Made by a program: the position numbers and the translations under genes
Assembly: GCA_036924085.1 (NCBI GenBank)
Contig: JAVGWX010000012.1
Span: 33,166,272 to 33,230,271, forward strand
Reading direction: 5' to 3'
Source: Ariolimax columbianus
Lineage: Eukaryota > Mollusca > Gastropoda > Stylommatophora > Arionidae
Length of the DNA stretch: 64,000 nucleotides
Notes under the pieces: model-generated
Databases searched by the model: none
What the model was told of the DNA's origin: nothing
What the model saw: the letters and a program-made list of their open reading frames with translations, nothing else
Part shown: positions 1 to 9,660 of the stretch, one piece after another
How positions within the stretch are numbered: position 1 is the stretch's first letter
Layout: every line of letters starts with the position of its first letter

Positions 1-205
1 GGTACCGGGAAAATGACCGCTGAGAATTTGCTGCAAAACTGCCCGACATACGAGGATCAGAGAGTGCAGATGTGGCCATCACCAGTGGCAACACTAGACA
101 AGCTCTATGGCAGTGTCGACAGCCTCAGGATGACCGCTGCTTTTTTCGAAAAAATAATGGTTACTGTCTGACTGCGTACGAAGAAGAAGAGGAAGAAGAC
201 CTCAA
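1..205 (+). mobile_element. LINE-A 3' end, cut by window edge
   Basis: Frame 1 encodes the zinc-knuckle region KMTAENLLQNCPTYEDQ and DSLRMTAAFF, with a TGA at 169-171, then GCGTACGAAGAAGAAG. It is the same 3' end seen at 19.4, 23.2, 28.8, 40.1 and 52.8 kb. Only the last part of the RNase H-side C-terminus is present. Confidence 0.85.
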
Positions 206-294
206 CTTCAATGATTTTAACGAAGGCAGCAGTCGACTCAAGGCTGTGTACGCTTCCGTACAGCTTCTCGTGGAAGGACACTGGCTGTTGCCAA

Positions 295-745
295 TTGTTA
301 CTTATTTTGTCGGTATTCAGCGGACAGGACTGAAAAATATATTATGCCTTCATGGGGGCCGTTCCGCAGGCACAAATGTCTGTAGTGCCAATCTTGAACT
401 TGTTGTACAGATGGCATCTGAGTCTGTTGTGACCTGCTCGTAGCCGGAAAATGATCACCTGGTCTCGCCTGGAGAGTTGATGGTAGGCATCGTTTTCTAT
501 GTGGCCAGGGTGATCCTATTTTCCATTTTGCACTGTACGTTGTCCGGATGAATGCTTTAGTTTCATTGTATGTGATTTCTGTATCCCTCTGCTGCAGCAT
601 TCCTCGCTCTCTGGCGAGCCTGTCCGCCTCCCCGTTGCCTGGAATGTCGCAGTGGTTAGTACGTCCTGGTGTCACCTTAATGGCTGCGGCCTGGTGTGGA
701 AAGAGCCGTGCCTCCGCCAGTAGAAGACAAAGAGGTAAACACTTT
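295..745 (-). mobile_element. LINE RNase H / C-terminal remnant
   Basis: The minus strand shows HCDIPGNGEADRLARE, the last catalytic block of a LINE RNase H, then AKW and, after a frameshift, a degraded Cys-rich end (C-A-C-G...). It lies head-on to the LINE-A end at 1-205. It is non-functional: frame broken and 5' part missing. Confidence 0.75.
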
Positions 746-1039
746 ACAACATACAAACAAAATGTGGTGAAACGTTGTTTGTGAGTTTGGGGATGAACAA
801 TAATTTAGATTTCTTTATCTAGTGTCTGACAGCAGGACGCTCATTCCTACTGCGCTTTCGACACGATCCAGTAAATGCAACCTGGCTTAGTGTTATGGAT
901 TATACTTGAGAGAGGAAGGAAACCGCCGCCCCCCCCCCCCCCATCCTATATAAATCGGAGACTAAGTACAACACATTTTCTAACTCTTCCTCCTCGATAG
1001 CAGTCTCTTATGGAACTATCGTTTATCAAACTGCTACTC

Positions 1040-1160
1040 AGCAGTAAATTGGTACCTGACTTATACTTAGCGAAAGCAGGCAGCCAAAAACGGAAATGAT
1101 CCCTCCACATACATTTGGAACGCAGTAGAATGAAGTCTTTAACACCTCATCCGCAACGAC
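1040..1160 (+). mobile_element. SINE-D tail fragment
   Basis: It carries TTGGTACCTGACTTA and AATGAAGTCTTTAACACCTCAT, the diverged tail of the SINE seen at 3.8-4.0 kb. No tRNA-like head is present. Confidence 0.45.
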
Positions 1161-1167
1161 ATTGTAC

Positions 1168-1420
1168 CGTAGTTTCAATTCATTCATTCATTCAAAGCCG
1201 TGTCCCACCCTGTGGAGCCTAGATCTTTGACTAACACACGTCAATGATTCATATCTTTTGCTCTTATCACCGTCATCTGCCACGTCAGTCCTGCATTCCC
1301 GCATGGTTTTCTCAAACTCCTTTCGCCAAGTGTGAAGGGAATGGTCTCTTTGTCTTCCGCGTTGTGGGTTCCAGAACAGCGACTGTCTCGTGATGTCATT
1401 CTCTCCTTTACACAAAGTCT
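1168..1420 (-). mobile_element. Non-LTR retrotransposon C-terminal remnant
   Basis: The minus strand encodes RQSLFWNPQRGRQRDHSLHT followed by a W...E...R...L run, the usual final segment of many LINE reverse transcriptases. A TGAATGAATGAATGAA tail follows the stop. A short 5'-truncated copy. Confidence 0.6.
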
Positions 1421-1670
1421 GCCCTATCCATCGCGAAGCCGTCCCTTTATCTCATGAACTGCCCAATGTTAAGGCACAAGTCCAAGCTAGCAACCATATT
1501 GTACCATTTCAACCCCGATATTCAGCGTAAGCGTCTGTTTGTGAGCCTATGTGCCATCTGTGTTAGTGTCTTTGTTGACCGTCACTTTACATTAGAGTTG
1601 AACATTCTGATCTGTGTCTGGCTTAATTTCTCCCGAAGCCCATACATTCGTTAATGCAACACAATTACCT

Positions 1671-2140
1671 AAGCTAATGTGAGTTACCGTATGCTAATGT
1701 GAGTTACCGTAAGCTAATGTGAGTTACCGTATGCTAATGTGAGTTACCGTATGCTAATGTGAGTTACTGTATGCTAATATGAGTTACCGTATGCTAATGC
1801 GAGTTACCGTATGCTAATGCAAGTTACCGTATGCTAATGTGAGTTACCGTATGCTAATGTGAGTTACCGTATGCTAATGTGAGTTACCGTATGCTAATGT
1901 GAGTTACCGTATGCTAATGTGAGTTACCATATGCTAATGTGAGTTACCGTATGCTAATGTGAGTTACCGTATGCTAATGCGAGTTACCATATGCTAATGT
2001 GAGTTACCGTATGCTAATGCGAGTTACCGTATGCTAATGTAAGTTACCGTATGCTAATGCGAGTTACCGTATGCTAATGTGAGTTACCGTATGCTAATGC
2101 GAGTTACCGTATGCTAATGTGAGTTACCGTATGCTAATGT
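1671..2140. repeat. 20-bp minisatellite, about 23 copies
   Basis: Perfect 20-bp period with unit GAGTTACCGTATGCTAATGT. Variation is confined to a few positions (T/C at the last base, CAT for CGT, AAG for ATG). Nearly every unit carries ATGCTAAT, close to the POU/octamer consensus. The array ends in (TTG)n. Confidence 0.97.
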
Positions 2141-2466
2141 TGTTGTTGTTTGTCCATCGTTTCCGAAGAGGACCAGATTGTCATCTGTCAATCCTGGAGT
2201 GGGTTCGTAGGTGGCTGATAAAACCAACGTGAGCCCGAAAGCGTCTGTCACGCTGAGGGCAGAAAGGAACTGTCTGACCGTCAGACGGAGGCAACTCGTC
2301 TCTTGTCTTTCTCGTCTCTGTGTAGCTCCCTTGATTCTTGTTGACTACGCCAGGCAGACGATCAGCAGCAATGTTCTCCCAATTATCAGGTTCAATGTCG
2401 CAGTTCTCCAGTGAGGTTTTCAGAGTGTCTTTGTAACGTTTTATTTGGCCAGCTCAATTTGGCCAG
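2141..2466 (-). mobile_element. Non-LTR RT C-terminal remnant (zinc-finger type)
   Basis: The minus strand reads RYKDTLKTSLENCDIEPDNW, ENIAADRLA, and ends GLTDDNLVLFGNDG. This resembles the C-terminal end of LINE-B-like reverse transcriptases (FKD...L...W...A.DR..W). Stops interrupt it. Confidence 0.55.
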
Positions 2467-2467
2467 C

Positions 2468-2552
2468 TATGGTTCGCTGGCCCTGACGCTAGCAGTGAGC
2501 TATGGGTCGCTGACCACTGCAGCTCATGCGCTGCTCAGCATCTTTATCCCAT
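2468..2552 (-). mobile_element. SINE-A 5' fragment
   Basis: The reverse complement starts GGGATAAAGATGCTGAGCAG and continues through the GTCAGCGACCCATAGCT block, then stops after about 85 bp. It abuts a SINE-B fragment of the same orientation. Confidence 0.75.
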
Positions 2553-2554
2553 GT

Positions 2555-2690
2555 AAGTGTCTGCTTCCTCCTGCATTTTCTAAGGGTTTGCTTCCCCAGG
2601 GTAACGGCCGGTGCTGTTATGGGGGACAAACCCAGCACCTTCGGAATGTGAGCCGTGACACTTAAACTAGTCCACGCCGTCCCCTAAAAT
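2555..2690 (-). mobile_element. SINE-B 5' half (tRNA-like head)
   Basis: The minus strand contains GGTGCTGGGTTTGTCCCCCA (B-box region), CACCGGCCGTTACCC and GGAAGCAAACCCTTAGAAAA. The 3' half and poly-A are absent. Confidence 0.75.
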
Positions 2691-3318
2691 TAACCTTTAT
2701 GTCATATAGTCTTGATCTTGATGACTGGTTCCTCATCAGAGCTGAGGGTCCCAACTTCGTCTCCAGCGGACCCTGTCTTGGGCCACGGAAGGCCAGTGCG
2801 TGGTAAGTGCTCCTCTAGAGGCATCTCGGATGCTGCAGCGTACCATATAACAACGAGTCAAAATTACATATCAAGGTTAATCGTGTATTAGTTATTGTTT
2901 GTATAGCCTTCTCTCAAACAATGAAAGCTACTCTAAAATCTACTCATGAGTTGGGAGTCTTCTTGTCTAGAGTGGTTTGACAGCATTGTATGTCATTTTT
3001 TACGGCATGCTCTTAGTGCAGCTGTTGTTCTATTCTTGTCTCTGTCACACATATAGAGTCTTCTACTCTTGAGTGGCTAAACCACACTGCTAGTGGACTT
3101 TTACAACTTGTTCTCAGTATGACAGTGATTCTATTCTTGTCTCTGTCACACATTTAGCCCTCCAGTAAACCACATATGTAAAAGATTTACATACTAGTAT
3201 TTATGAAAATATGTTATAGAATAGAAACACTGTACCTTGCCAGACTACTTTCAGCTCTCCTCATTCAATATGGAACTCAGCAGCATTCTTTATGGAAAAT
3301 AAACTTAGTCAGGGGGTG
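2691..3318. other. Unassigned stretch
   Basis: No gene recognised. 2975-3160 holds two diverged ~100-bp direct copies around TTCTATTCTTGTCTCTGTCA, a small local duplication. 3310-3327 is G-rich. Confidence 0.4.
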
Positions 3319-3319
3319 G

Positions 3320-3650
3320 GGGGGAGACTAACATATGGTCAGAATATACTGATCAGACATGTTAGTCAGGGTCAGGCAAAACATCCTGGCCAAGACCCTC
3401 ACCTTGGCTTCCTAGTAGCCCACCCTGGCAATGGGCCGTTTTATTGGCAACCTGGCTAACAAGGCGAGGGATCGACGTGATCTATGTAGTAGTGAGCGAC
3501 ACGCAGATGAAGCCAAGCATAGCATAACCGCCTGGAGGACTCCGGCCCACCTTCATCAGCACGCTCTGGATGTGAGGAAATCTACTGTAGGGCGCACAAA
3601 AAAGTAACTTACTGAATGTGGGCATTCACAAATATCAAACTTAGACAGTT
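3320..3650 (+). mobile_element. Family X repeat copy
   Basis: It shares with copies at 20.2, 21.4, 22.5 and 58.8 kb the blocks TGATCAGACATGTTAGTCAG, GGCAACCTGGCTAACAAGG, GTGAGCGACACGCAGATGAA and an end like TGTGGGCATTCA. No coding capacity. The copies behave as a non-autonomous interspersed repeat. Confidence 0.7.
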
Positions 3651-3804
3651 TGATACAAATTGAAAGGCTATCCTGCTATACGGCTCTCAGACATGGCATG
3701 TGATTATTGTTATAACATCCAGGCTGCAGACTTTGATTATGTGCCTACGTCCCTTACTTCGTGTTTTATGACCAGAGGTAATGCAAATACAGATGACAGA
3801 AGAA

Positions 3805-3985
3805 GGAGAGCGGCTGATAGCACAGTGGAAGAGCACTCGCTTTTTATGTCAAAGGTGCAGGGTTCAACTCCCACAACCACCAACTCCAGTCAACCAAATT
3901 ATAAATGGGTACCTGACTTACGGTTAGGGGAGGAAAAGGCAGCAAGAAATGGTCCTGGCCACAGCACCTCACAAGCTGAGGTTTA
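3805..3985 (+). mobile_element. SINE-D with tRNA-like head
   Basis: ATAGCACAGTGGAAGAGCAC (A-box-like) and GGTGCAGGGTTCAACTCCC (B-box-like) sit about 35 bp apart, as in a tRNA-derived SINE. The body continues through AAATGGGTACCTGACTTA into CTGAAGTCTCTAACACTTC. Its tail grades directly into the satellite that follows. Not a functional tRNA: no cloverleaf closes. Confidence 0.7.
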
Positions 3986-5128
3986 GTATACTGAAGTCTC
4001 TAACACTTCATTCCTGCCCAGCGGTTAAGTCTGGAACTGGCCACAGCACCTCACAAGCTGAGGTTTAGTATACTGAAGTCTCTAACACTTCATTCCTGAA
4101 CAGCGGTTAAGTCTGGAACGGGCCACAGCACCTCACAAGCTGAGGTTTAGTATACTGAAGTCTCTAACACTTCATTCCTGCCCAGCGGTTAAGTCTGGAA
4201 CTGGCCACAGCACCTCACAAGCTGAGGTTTAGTATACTGAAGTCTCTAACACTTCATTCCTGCCCAGCGGTTAAGTCTGGAACTGGCCACAGCACCTCAC
4301 AAGCTGAGGTTTAGTATACTGAAGTCTCTAACACTTCATTCCTGCCCAGCGGTTAAGTCTGGAACTGGCCACAGCACCTCACAAGCTGAGGTTTAGTATA
4401 CTGAAGTCTCTAACACTTCATTCCTGCCCAGCGGTTAAGTCTGGAACTGGCCACAGCACCTCACAAGCTGAGGTTTAGTATACTGAAGTCTCTAACACTT
4501 CATTCCTGCCCAGCGGTTAAGTCTGGAACTGGCCACAGCACCTCACAAGCTGAGGTTTAGTATACTGAAGTCTCTAACACTTCATTCCTGCCCAGCGGTT
4601 AAGTCTGCTGAAGTCTCTAACACTTCATTCCTGCCCAGCGGTTAAGTCTGCTGAAGTCTCTAACACTTCATTCCTGCCCAGCGGTTGAGTCTGCTGAAGT
4701 CTCTAACACTTCATTCCTGCCCAGCGGTTAAGTCTGCTGAAGTCTCTAACACTTCATTCCTGCCCAGCGGTTAAGTCTGCTGAAGTCTCTAACACTTCAT
4801 TCCTGCCCAGCGGTTAAGTCTGCTGAAGTCTCTAACACTTCATTCCTGCCCAGCGGTTAAGTCTGCTGAAGTCTCTAACACTTCATTCATGCCCAGCGGT
4901 TAATTCTGCTGAAGTCTCTAACACTTCATTCCTGCCCAGCGGTTAAGTCTGCTGAAGTCTCTAACACTTCATTCCTGCCCAGCGGTTAAGTCTGCTGAAG
5001 TCTCTAACACTTCATTCCTGCCCAGCGGTTAAGTCTACTGAAGTCTCTAACACTTCATTCCTGCCCAGCGGTTAAGTCTGCTGAAGTCTCTAACACTTCA
5101 TTCCTGCCCAGCGGTTAAGTCTGCTGAA
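3955..5128. repeat. SINE-derived satellite: 82-bp units then 43-bp units
   Basis: About eight 82-bp units (3955 to about 4605) contain CTGGCCACAGCACCTCACAA and CTGAAGTCTCTAACACTTC. From about 4606 the period drops to 43 bp for about 12 copies. The short unit equals the long one minus 39 bp (from GAACTGGCC through TTTAGTATA). Each unit holds the short inverted repeat TGAAGT...ACTTCA. Units are almost identical, indicating recent homogenisation. Confidence 0.97.
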
Positions 5129-5139
5129 GGACTTCCTTG

Positions 5140-5440
5140 ACTATGAAAGAAGAGGAAACATGAAACTGATACAGCTGAAAATTGGGAAGAAAAAGTGGGG
5201 ATGGACGGGGAAAGACTGTCATAAAGCAGTTGGACAGCATAGCTAAACATGTGCTGGATTGGAACCCACTGGGGAAAGAGACAAGTGGGAAGGCCAAGGG
5301 ACACCTGGCAGCTAACGGTTGAGGAAAGCAGTTTAATTGGGGTCTTGTGGTTGGAACTCAAGAAAATGGTTTATGATAGGAACAGGTGGCAAGCATCTGT
5401 TGTAGTCCTATGTTCTAAGAGAAACCACTGGTAAATGACT
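5140..5440 (+). mobile_element. RTE-like LINE C-terminal remnant
   Basis: Frame + reads NPLGKRQVGRPRDTWQLTVE, LELKKMVYDRNRWQASV and LCSKRN. This is the G-K-R-x-x-G-R-P-x-x-T-W end typical of many invertebrate LINE ORF2 proteins. 5'-truncated. Confidence 0.7.
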
Positions 5441-5515
5441 TACCAGGCATGTTGTAAGAGGCAACTAAAGATCGTTGGGCATGGGGCTGGCTACCCTATC
5501 CTTGTAGAAAATGTA
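5427..5515 (+). mobile_element. SINE-C core fragment
   Basis: Contains CAGGCATGTTGTAAGAGGCA followed by ACTAAAGATCG and GGGGCTGGCTACCC, matching cores at 25.1, 36.6, 38.3, 49.2, 60.2 and 63.2 kb. Confidence 0.6.
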
Positions 5516-5689
5516 AGAACAATAAACGTGGGTGGAGACCTCTAAACGCCATGGTGAAGTTATTTACAGAAATAACAGTCTATGAAGTAAACATCTCTTC
5601 TCTTAGTTGCTCCTCTTCTACTCCTGGGGAGTGCAAATGTTCCTTTTTGTATTTGAGCATATACTTGTAATCGTTTGTGCAGTCAAACA

Positions 5690-5945
5690 GTTGATTGGTC
5701 TGTTGAGCACGACTTAGTCTTAGTCAACCTATGCCTCTACACAGGCAGATGCCCCTGTGCAGGTCCCAGATCTGGCATGAGCTGGGAAGAGGATTTCCTG
5801 ACAGCCTGCTCCATTTAAGACTGGGTCAATCCGGGAGCCGTTGTGGTCTGAAAAAACATTACCGCCTCAACTGGGGAATGAACCCCGGACCACTCTGATG
5901 CGAAGCCAGCTCGCTAACCACTGCGCTACACGGCTCTATAGTTTG
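5690..5945 (-). mobile_element. SINE-F, tRNA-derived
   Basis: The minus strand begins AGAGCCGTGTAGCGCAGTGG (A box) with GTCCGGGGTTCATTCCCC (B box) about 35 bp on. The body resembles 48885-49080 (CAGATGC...CTGGGCAGGT). Not a real tRNA: the 3' stem does not close. Confidence 0.65.
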
Positions 5946-6769
5946 AGTCTATTAAAGATGGACTCAGACATTGGTTATCCTCTCTCCGTGGCACTTGTCC
6001 CAAAGTAGCTAAGTAATAAGCTGCTCGGGCCTAACTCGCTAAGCAGAAAATCCTCCTCCCGGCTACAGCCAGTTGTGTATGTCATAACCATAAACAAAGA
6101 AAATGTATATTTGTAAAGCATATATATATAACAAATTCTTACTTACTTACTTAGTCGCTCCTATTCTACCGTGAGGTGTAGAGGTGCATAACAAATTCAA
6201 GCTTTATATATACTTTGTAATGCAAATACACTTATAAAAAATATCACAAAAATTGGTGACCATAATTCTAAATAAGTTTGATAAAAACAAGGCAGCAACA
6301 TATAGAGAGATCAAGCAAAATATGATATGTGTTTTAGTGAATATTGGAAGACACAAAAAATAGACAATAGAAAAAAAAACAGAGAGAGATAGAGAGAGAG
6401 AACGAGAAATAAAGAAAAAGAGAGAGAGGGAGAAATAAAGAAAAAGAGATAGATATAGATACGGAAAAATAAAAAGAGAGAGAGAGGGGAAAATAAAGAA
6501 AAAGAGAGAGAAATAAAAAAAAAGAGAGTAATTTTTGAATACCAGTCGTATTTAAAAAATGAAGAACATTATTCTAAGAAACAGATTACAACCACTCCAG
6601 GTGAAGCTTTCAGCTTGACAGAGAATAAATACGGTCCTTCATTGGACTAAATATTCGTTTATATACAAATGTCAATTTGTCCTGATAAAACAAGGACTGT
6701 AATGTGAGGTGTGCCTCATCTTGAGGAGAGACATTTTAGTATCAACATCTGGGTTTGTCTTTATTCTTC
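5946..6769. other. AT-rich and purine-rich low-complexity DNA
   Basis: (TA)n near 6118-6130 and (TTAC)n near 6140. A strongly purine-biased tract runs 6365-6530 (GAGAGA and AAAGAAAA runs). No gene recognised. Confidence 0.8.
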
Positions 6770-7010
6770 TGTGTCAAGGCTACATCCTAAATAGGTAAAA
6801 CTGTGTTATCGTTTTATCCATCTGTCAATGTTACATCCTAAATAGGTAAAACTGTGTTATTGTTTTAACCATCTGTCAATGTTACATCCTAAATAGGTAA
6901 AACTGTGTTATTGTTTTAACCATCTGTCAATGTTACATCCTAAATACGTAAAACTGTTATTGTTTTATCCATTAGTCAGGGCTACATCCTAAATAGGTAA
7001 AACTATTGTA
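6770..7010. repeat. Degenerate ~54-bp tandem array, about 4 copies
   Basis: Repeated ACATCCTAAATAGGTAAAAC plus a TGTTATTGTTTTA spacer. It shares the ACATCC(T/C)(A/C)AATAG(G/A)TA core with the cleaner 51-bp array at 7.2-7.7 kb, so both probably descend from one minisatellite. Confidence 0.85.
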
Positions 7011-7184
7011 TTTTTTATCCTACTAAAAAAAAAACCGATCACTAATAATTTTATTCCCATTGCTGGATCCACCATGAGCATTAATAAGCCTTAGGAATAA
7101 AGGCTGCTTGTCCCTGCAGTTGCAATGCTAGATTGTCATTTTACCTTTTATTAAAAATCCAACTTTTCAACGTTACATCCTAAA

Positions 7185-7740
7185 TCGGTATAATCTTTTT
7201 CATTCAATAACAAGGTAACAATGTCTCATTTTGTAATTGTCTTTGTCAATGTTACATCCCAAATAGGTAAAACTCATCTTTTTTGTATGCATCTTTGTCA
7301 ATCTTACATCCCAAATAGATAAAACTCATCTTTTTGTATGCATCTTTGTCAATGTTACATCCCAAATAGATAAAACTCATCTTTTTGTATGCATCTTTGT
7401 CAATCTTACATCCCAAATAGATAAAACTCATCTTTTTGTATGCATCTTTGTCAATGTTACATCCCAAATAGATAAAACTCATCTTTTTGTATGCATCTTT
7501 GTCAATGTTACATCCCAAATAGATAAAACTCATCTTTTTGTATGCATCTTTGTCAATCTTACATCCCAAATAGATAAAACTCATCTTTTTGTATGCATCT
7601 TTGTCAATGTTACATCCCAAATAGATAAAACTCATCTTTTTGTATGCATCTTTGTCAATCTTACATCCCAAATAGATAAAACTCATCTTTTTGTATGCAT
7701 CTTTGTCAATGTTACATCCCCAAAAGATGAAACTGTCATC
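7185..7740. repeat. 51-bp minisatellite, about 10-11 copies
   Basis: Unit core TTACATCCCAAATAGATAAA with CTCATCTTTTTGTATGCATC. The period is 17 codons, so minus 7252-7761 stays open for 169 residues as repeats of KDAYKKMSFIYLGCNID. Units alternate CNID and CKID with one phase break, giving a 102-bp higher-order repeat. I treat the ORF as a by-product: no signal peptide and no flanking exon. Confidence 0.93.
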
Positions 7741-7979
7741 ATCATCACCATTATCATACATTTCGTTTCCTTTTGTAACATTGGGTTGAAATATATATTT
7801 TTCATCTGTTTCTATTCTGAGCTGTCTTTTTTAGTTCCATCCACAAGACTCCAACTGCAATGTCCTTCTCACCCACAGTTCTTTGGTCTCTCTTCTCATC
7901 ACTTTCCCCGAGCATTCCAATCTAGTACATATCTGGTTACATTGTCAGGTTTGTTTCTCAGGGTGTGTCCTATCAATCA

Positions 7980-8007
7980 TCATTCTCTCTCTCTCTCTCT
8001 CTCTCCC
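7980..8007. repeat. (CT)n microsatellite
   Basis: Uninterrupted CT dinucleotides followed by a C run. Confidence 0.9.
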
Positions 8008-8079
8008 CCATCTTTAGCTGTTTAGAGACTTGTCCTGTCCTGTACAAAAGCTACATGTTTGGTATTTCATCTGCTCATG

Positions 8080-8765
8080 AGTGAAACATACTGACAAGAC
8101 CGCACCTCATATCAGGGACAGGTAAAACATACTGATCAAGACCCCCCCACCTAATGTCAGGGTCAGGTGAAACATATTAACCAAGACCATAGCTAATGTC
8201 AGGGCCAGTAAAAACATACTGACCGAGACTCCACTTCATGTCAGGGTCAGGTGAAACATACTGACCAAGATCCCACCTCATGTCAGAACTACGTGAAACA
8301 TATTGACCAAGACCATAGAAAATGTCAGGACCAGTAAAAACATACTGACTGAGACCCCACCTCATGTCAGGGACAGGTGAAACATACTGACTAAGACCCC
8401 ACCTCATGTCAGGTTCAGGTGAAACATACTGACCAAGATCTCAACTCATGTCAGGTTCAGGTGAAACATACTGACCAAGACCCCACCTCATGTCAGGACC
8501 AGGTGAAAAAGATCCCACCTCATGTCAGGGACAGGTGAAACATACTGACTAAGACCCCACCTCATGTCAGGTTCAGGTGAAACATACTGACCAAGACCCC
8601 ACCTCATGTCAGGACCAGGTGAAAAAGATCCCACCTCATGTCAGGGTCAGGTGAAACATACTGACAAAGATCCCATCTCATGTCATGGTCAGGTATAACA
8701 TACTAACAAAGACCCCACCTCATGTCAGGGTCAGGTGAAACATACTAACCATTACTGCCACCTCA
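8080..8765. repeat. 42-bp tandem array derived from family X
   Basis: About 16 diverged units of GTCAGGGTCAGGTGAAACAT plus ACTGACCAAGACCCCACCTC. The same block occurs once inside family X (for example 58855-58890, GGGTCAGGAGAAATATACTG). Several units carry a shared internal deletion, showing local duplication of blocks. Confidence 0.9.
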
Positions 8766-9084
8766 TGTCGTCATTCTCCTGGAAAAAGTCGGTGTTAGTG
8801 TCGGATGTACTCGTCATGTGGCTCTAGGGTGGAAGTAGAATCAAGATCATTTTTTTGTCAACTGTTAATTTTTTAAAAACATTTCAGGACCCAAAAGAAG
8901 GCCCCTAAGGAGTCTTTAGGCTGCAGCCTAGTCAGTCTATGTTGAACTCAGGTACACCGTCCTCAGGGTATAAAAGCCACTGTAACCTGCCACCAAAGAA
9001 ACATTATCAAAGTGCAGAACTCAGAATGATTAGCCTCGAGCAGCAATTTCTGGACATTAATACGAAACAATTTACGGAGACATC
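8766..9084. other. Unassigned stretch
   Basis: No gene or named repeat recognised, apart from a short T/A-rich run near 8850-8880. Confidence 0.3.
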
Positions 9085-9240
9085 TATGAGGTGTGAATAA
9101 AAAAAGTATCCGGATTGGCCTCAAAATTCTGGAACTGTGGGTGGGATCTAGCCAGAAGTTGCCAGGCAAAGGTTGCCCTCTGAACCAAATGTGTATGTAG
9201 TCTTGAGTTGCATCTGCCCTGTTCATCTGATATGTTTGCA
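9085..9240 (+). mobile_element. Possible mariner terminal fragment
   Basis: TGAGGTGTGAATAAAAAAAG then TATCCGG resembles mariner terminal repeats and the left end at 16218. No matching right end or transposase is visible. Confidence 0.25.
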
Positions 9241-9330
9241 TTAGTGTTTTGTCCTTACATGTGTGAACTGAATAAGTTGCATTGTCATGGTGAGAACAAA
9301 AAATTGATCAACGAATTTGCATTAGATTTT

Positions 9331-9466
9331 GTCAAAAATGTGGTGAACCATGTCAAAAACGTGGTGAACCTTGTCAAAAACGTGGAGAACCTTGTCAAAA
9401 ACGTGGAGAACCTTGCCAAAAATGTGGTGAACCATGTCAAAAACGTGGTGAACCATGTCAAAAACA
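9331..9466. repeat. 21-bp minisatellite, about 6.5 copies
   Basis: Unit GTCAAAAACGTGGTGAACCA plus T. The period is seven codons, so both strands stay open (KNVVNHV on plus, FDMVHHV on minus). Runs into a LINE tail. Confidence 0.95.
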
Positions 9467-9469
9467 GAA

Positions 9470-9660
9470 CCTGGTAACATCACCAGAGCCACCAAGTTAC
9501 AGACGAAAGACCAAAGAGCGTCCGATTTAAGACAACTTGACAAAGAACCACAAAAAGCCAAAAATTGAAATCATGGAGCAGAAATGAGGCATTGTATGAG
9601 GGAAGTCTCAGATCGGATGAAGTGGAGGCAGTTTGTTGCAGGCTTTAAAGACAACAACCA
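9470..9660 (+). mobile_element. LINE ORF2 C-terminal tail remnant
   Basis: The plus strand shows PPSYRRKTKERP, IEIMEQK and, frame-shifted, SDRMKWRQFVAGFK. The same layout recurs at 62445-62610 (VKWxxFVAAFK). Degenerate. Confidence 0.5.

Noticed and set aside
1671..2140. CRISPR array
   Set aside because: Head-to-tail 20-bp repeats with no unique spacers, in a eukaryotic context.
5875..5945. A functional tRNA gene (minus)
   Set aside because: A- and B-box-like sequences are present but the acceptor and anticodon stems do not pair, and the body continues as a SINE repeated elsewhere. The same applies to the heads at 3815, 39456 and 52570.
7252..7761. 169-codon repetitive ORF as a secreted or structural protein gene
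   Set aside because: Exactly coextensive with the 51-bp array, no signal peptide or neighbouring exon, and openness follows from the 17-codon period.
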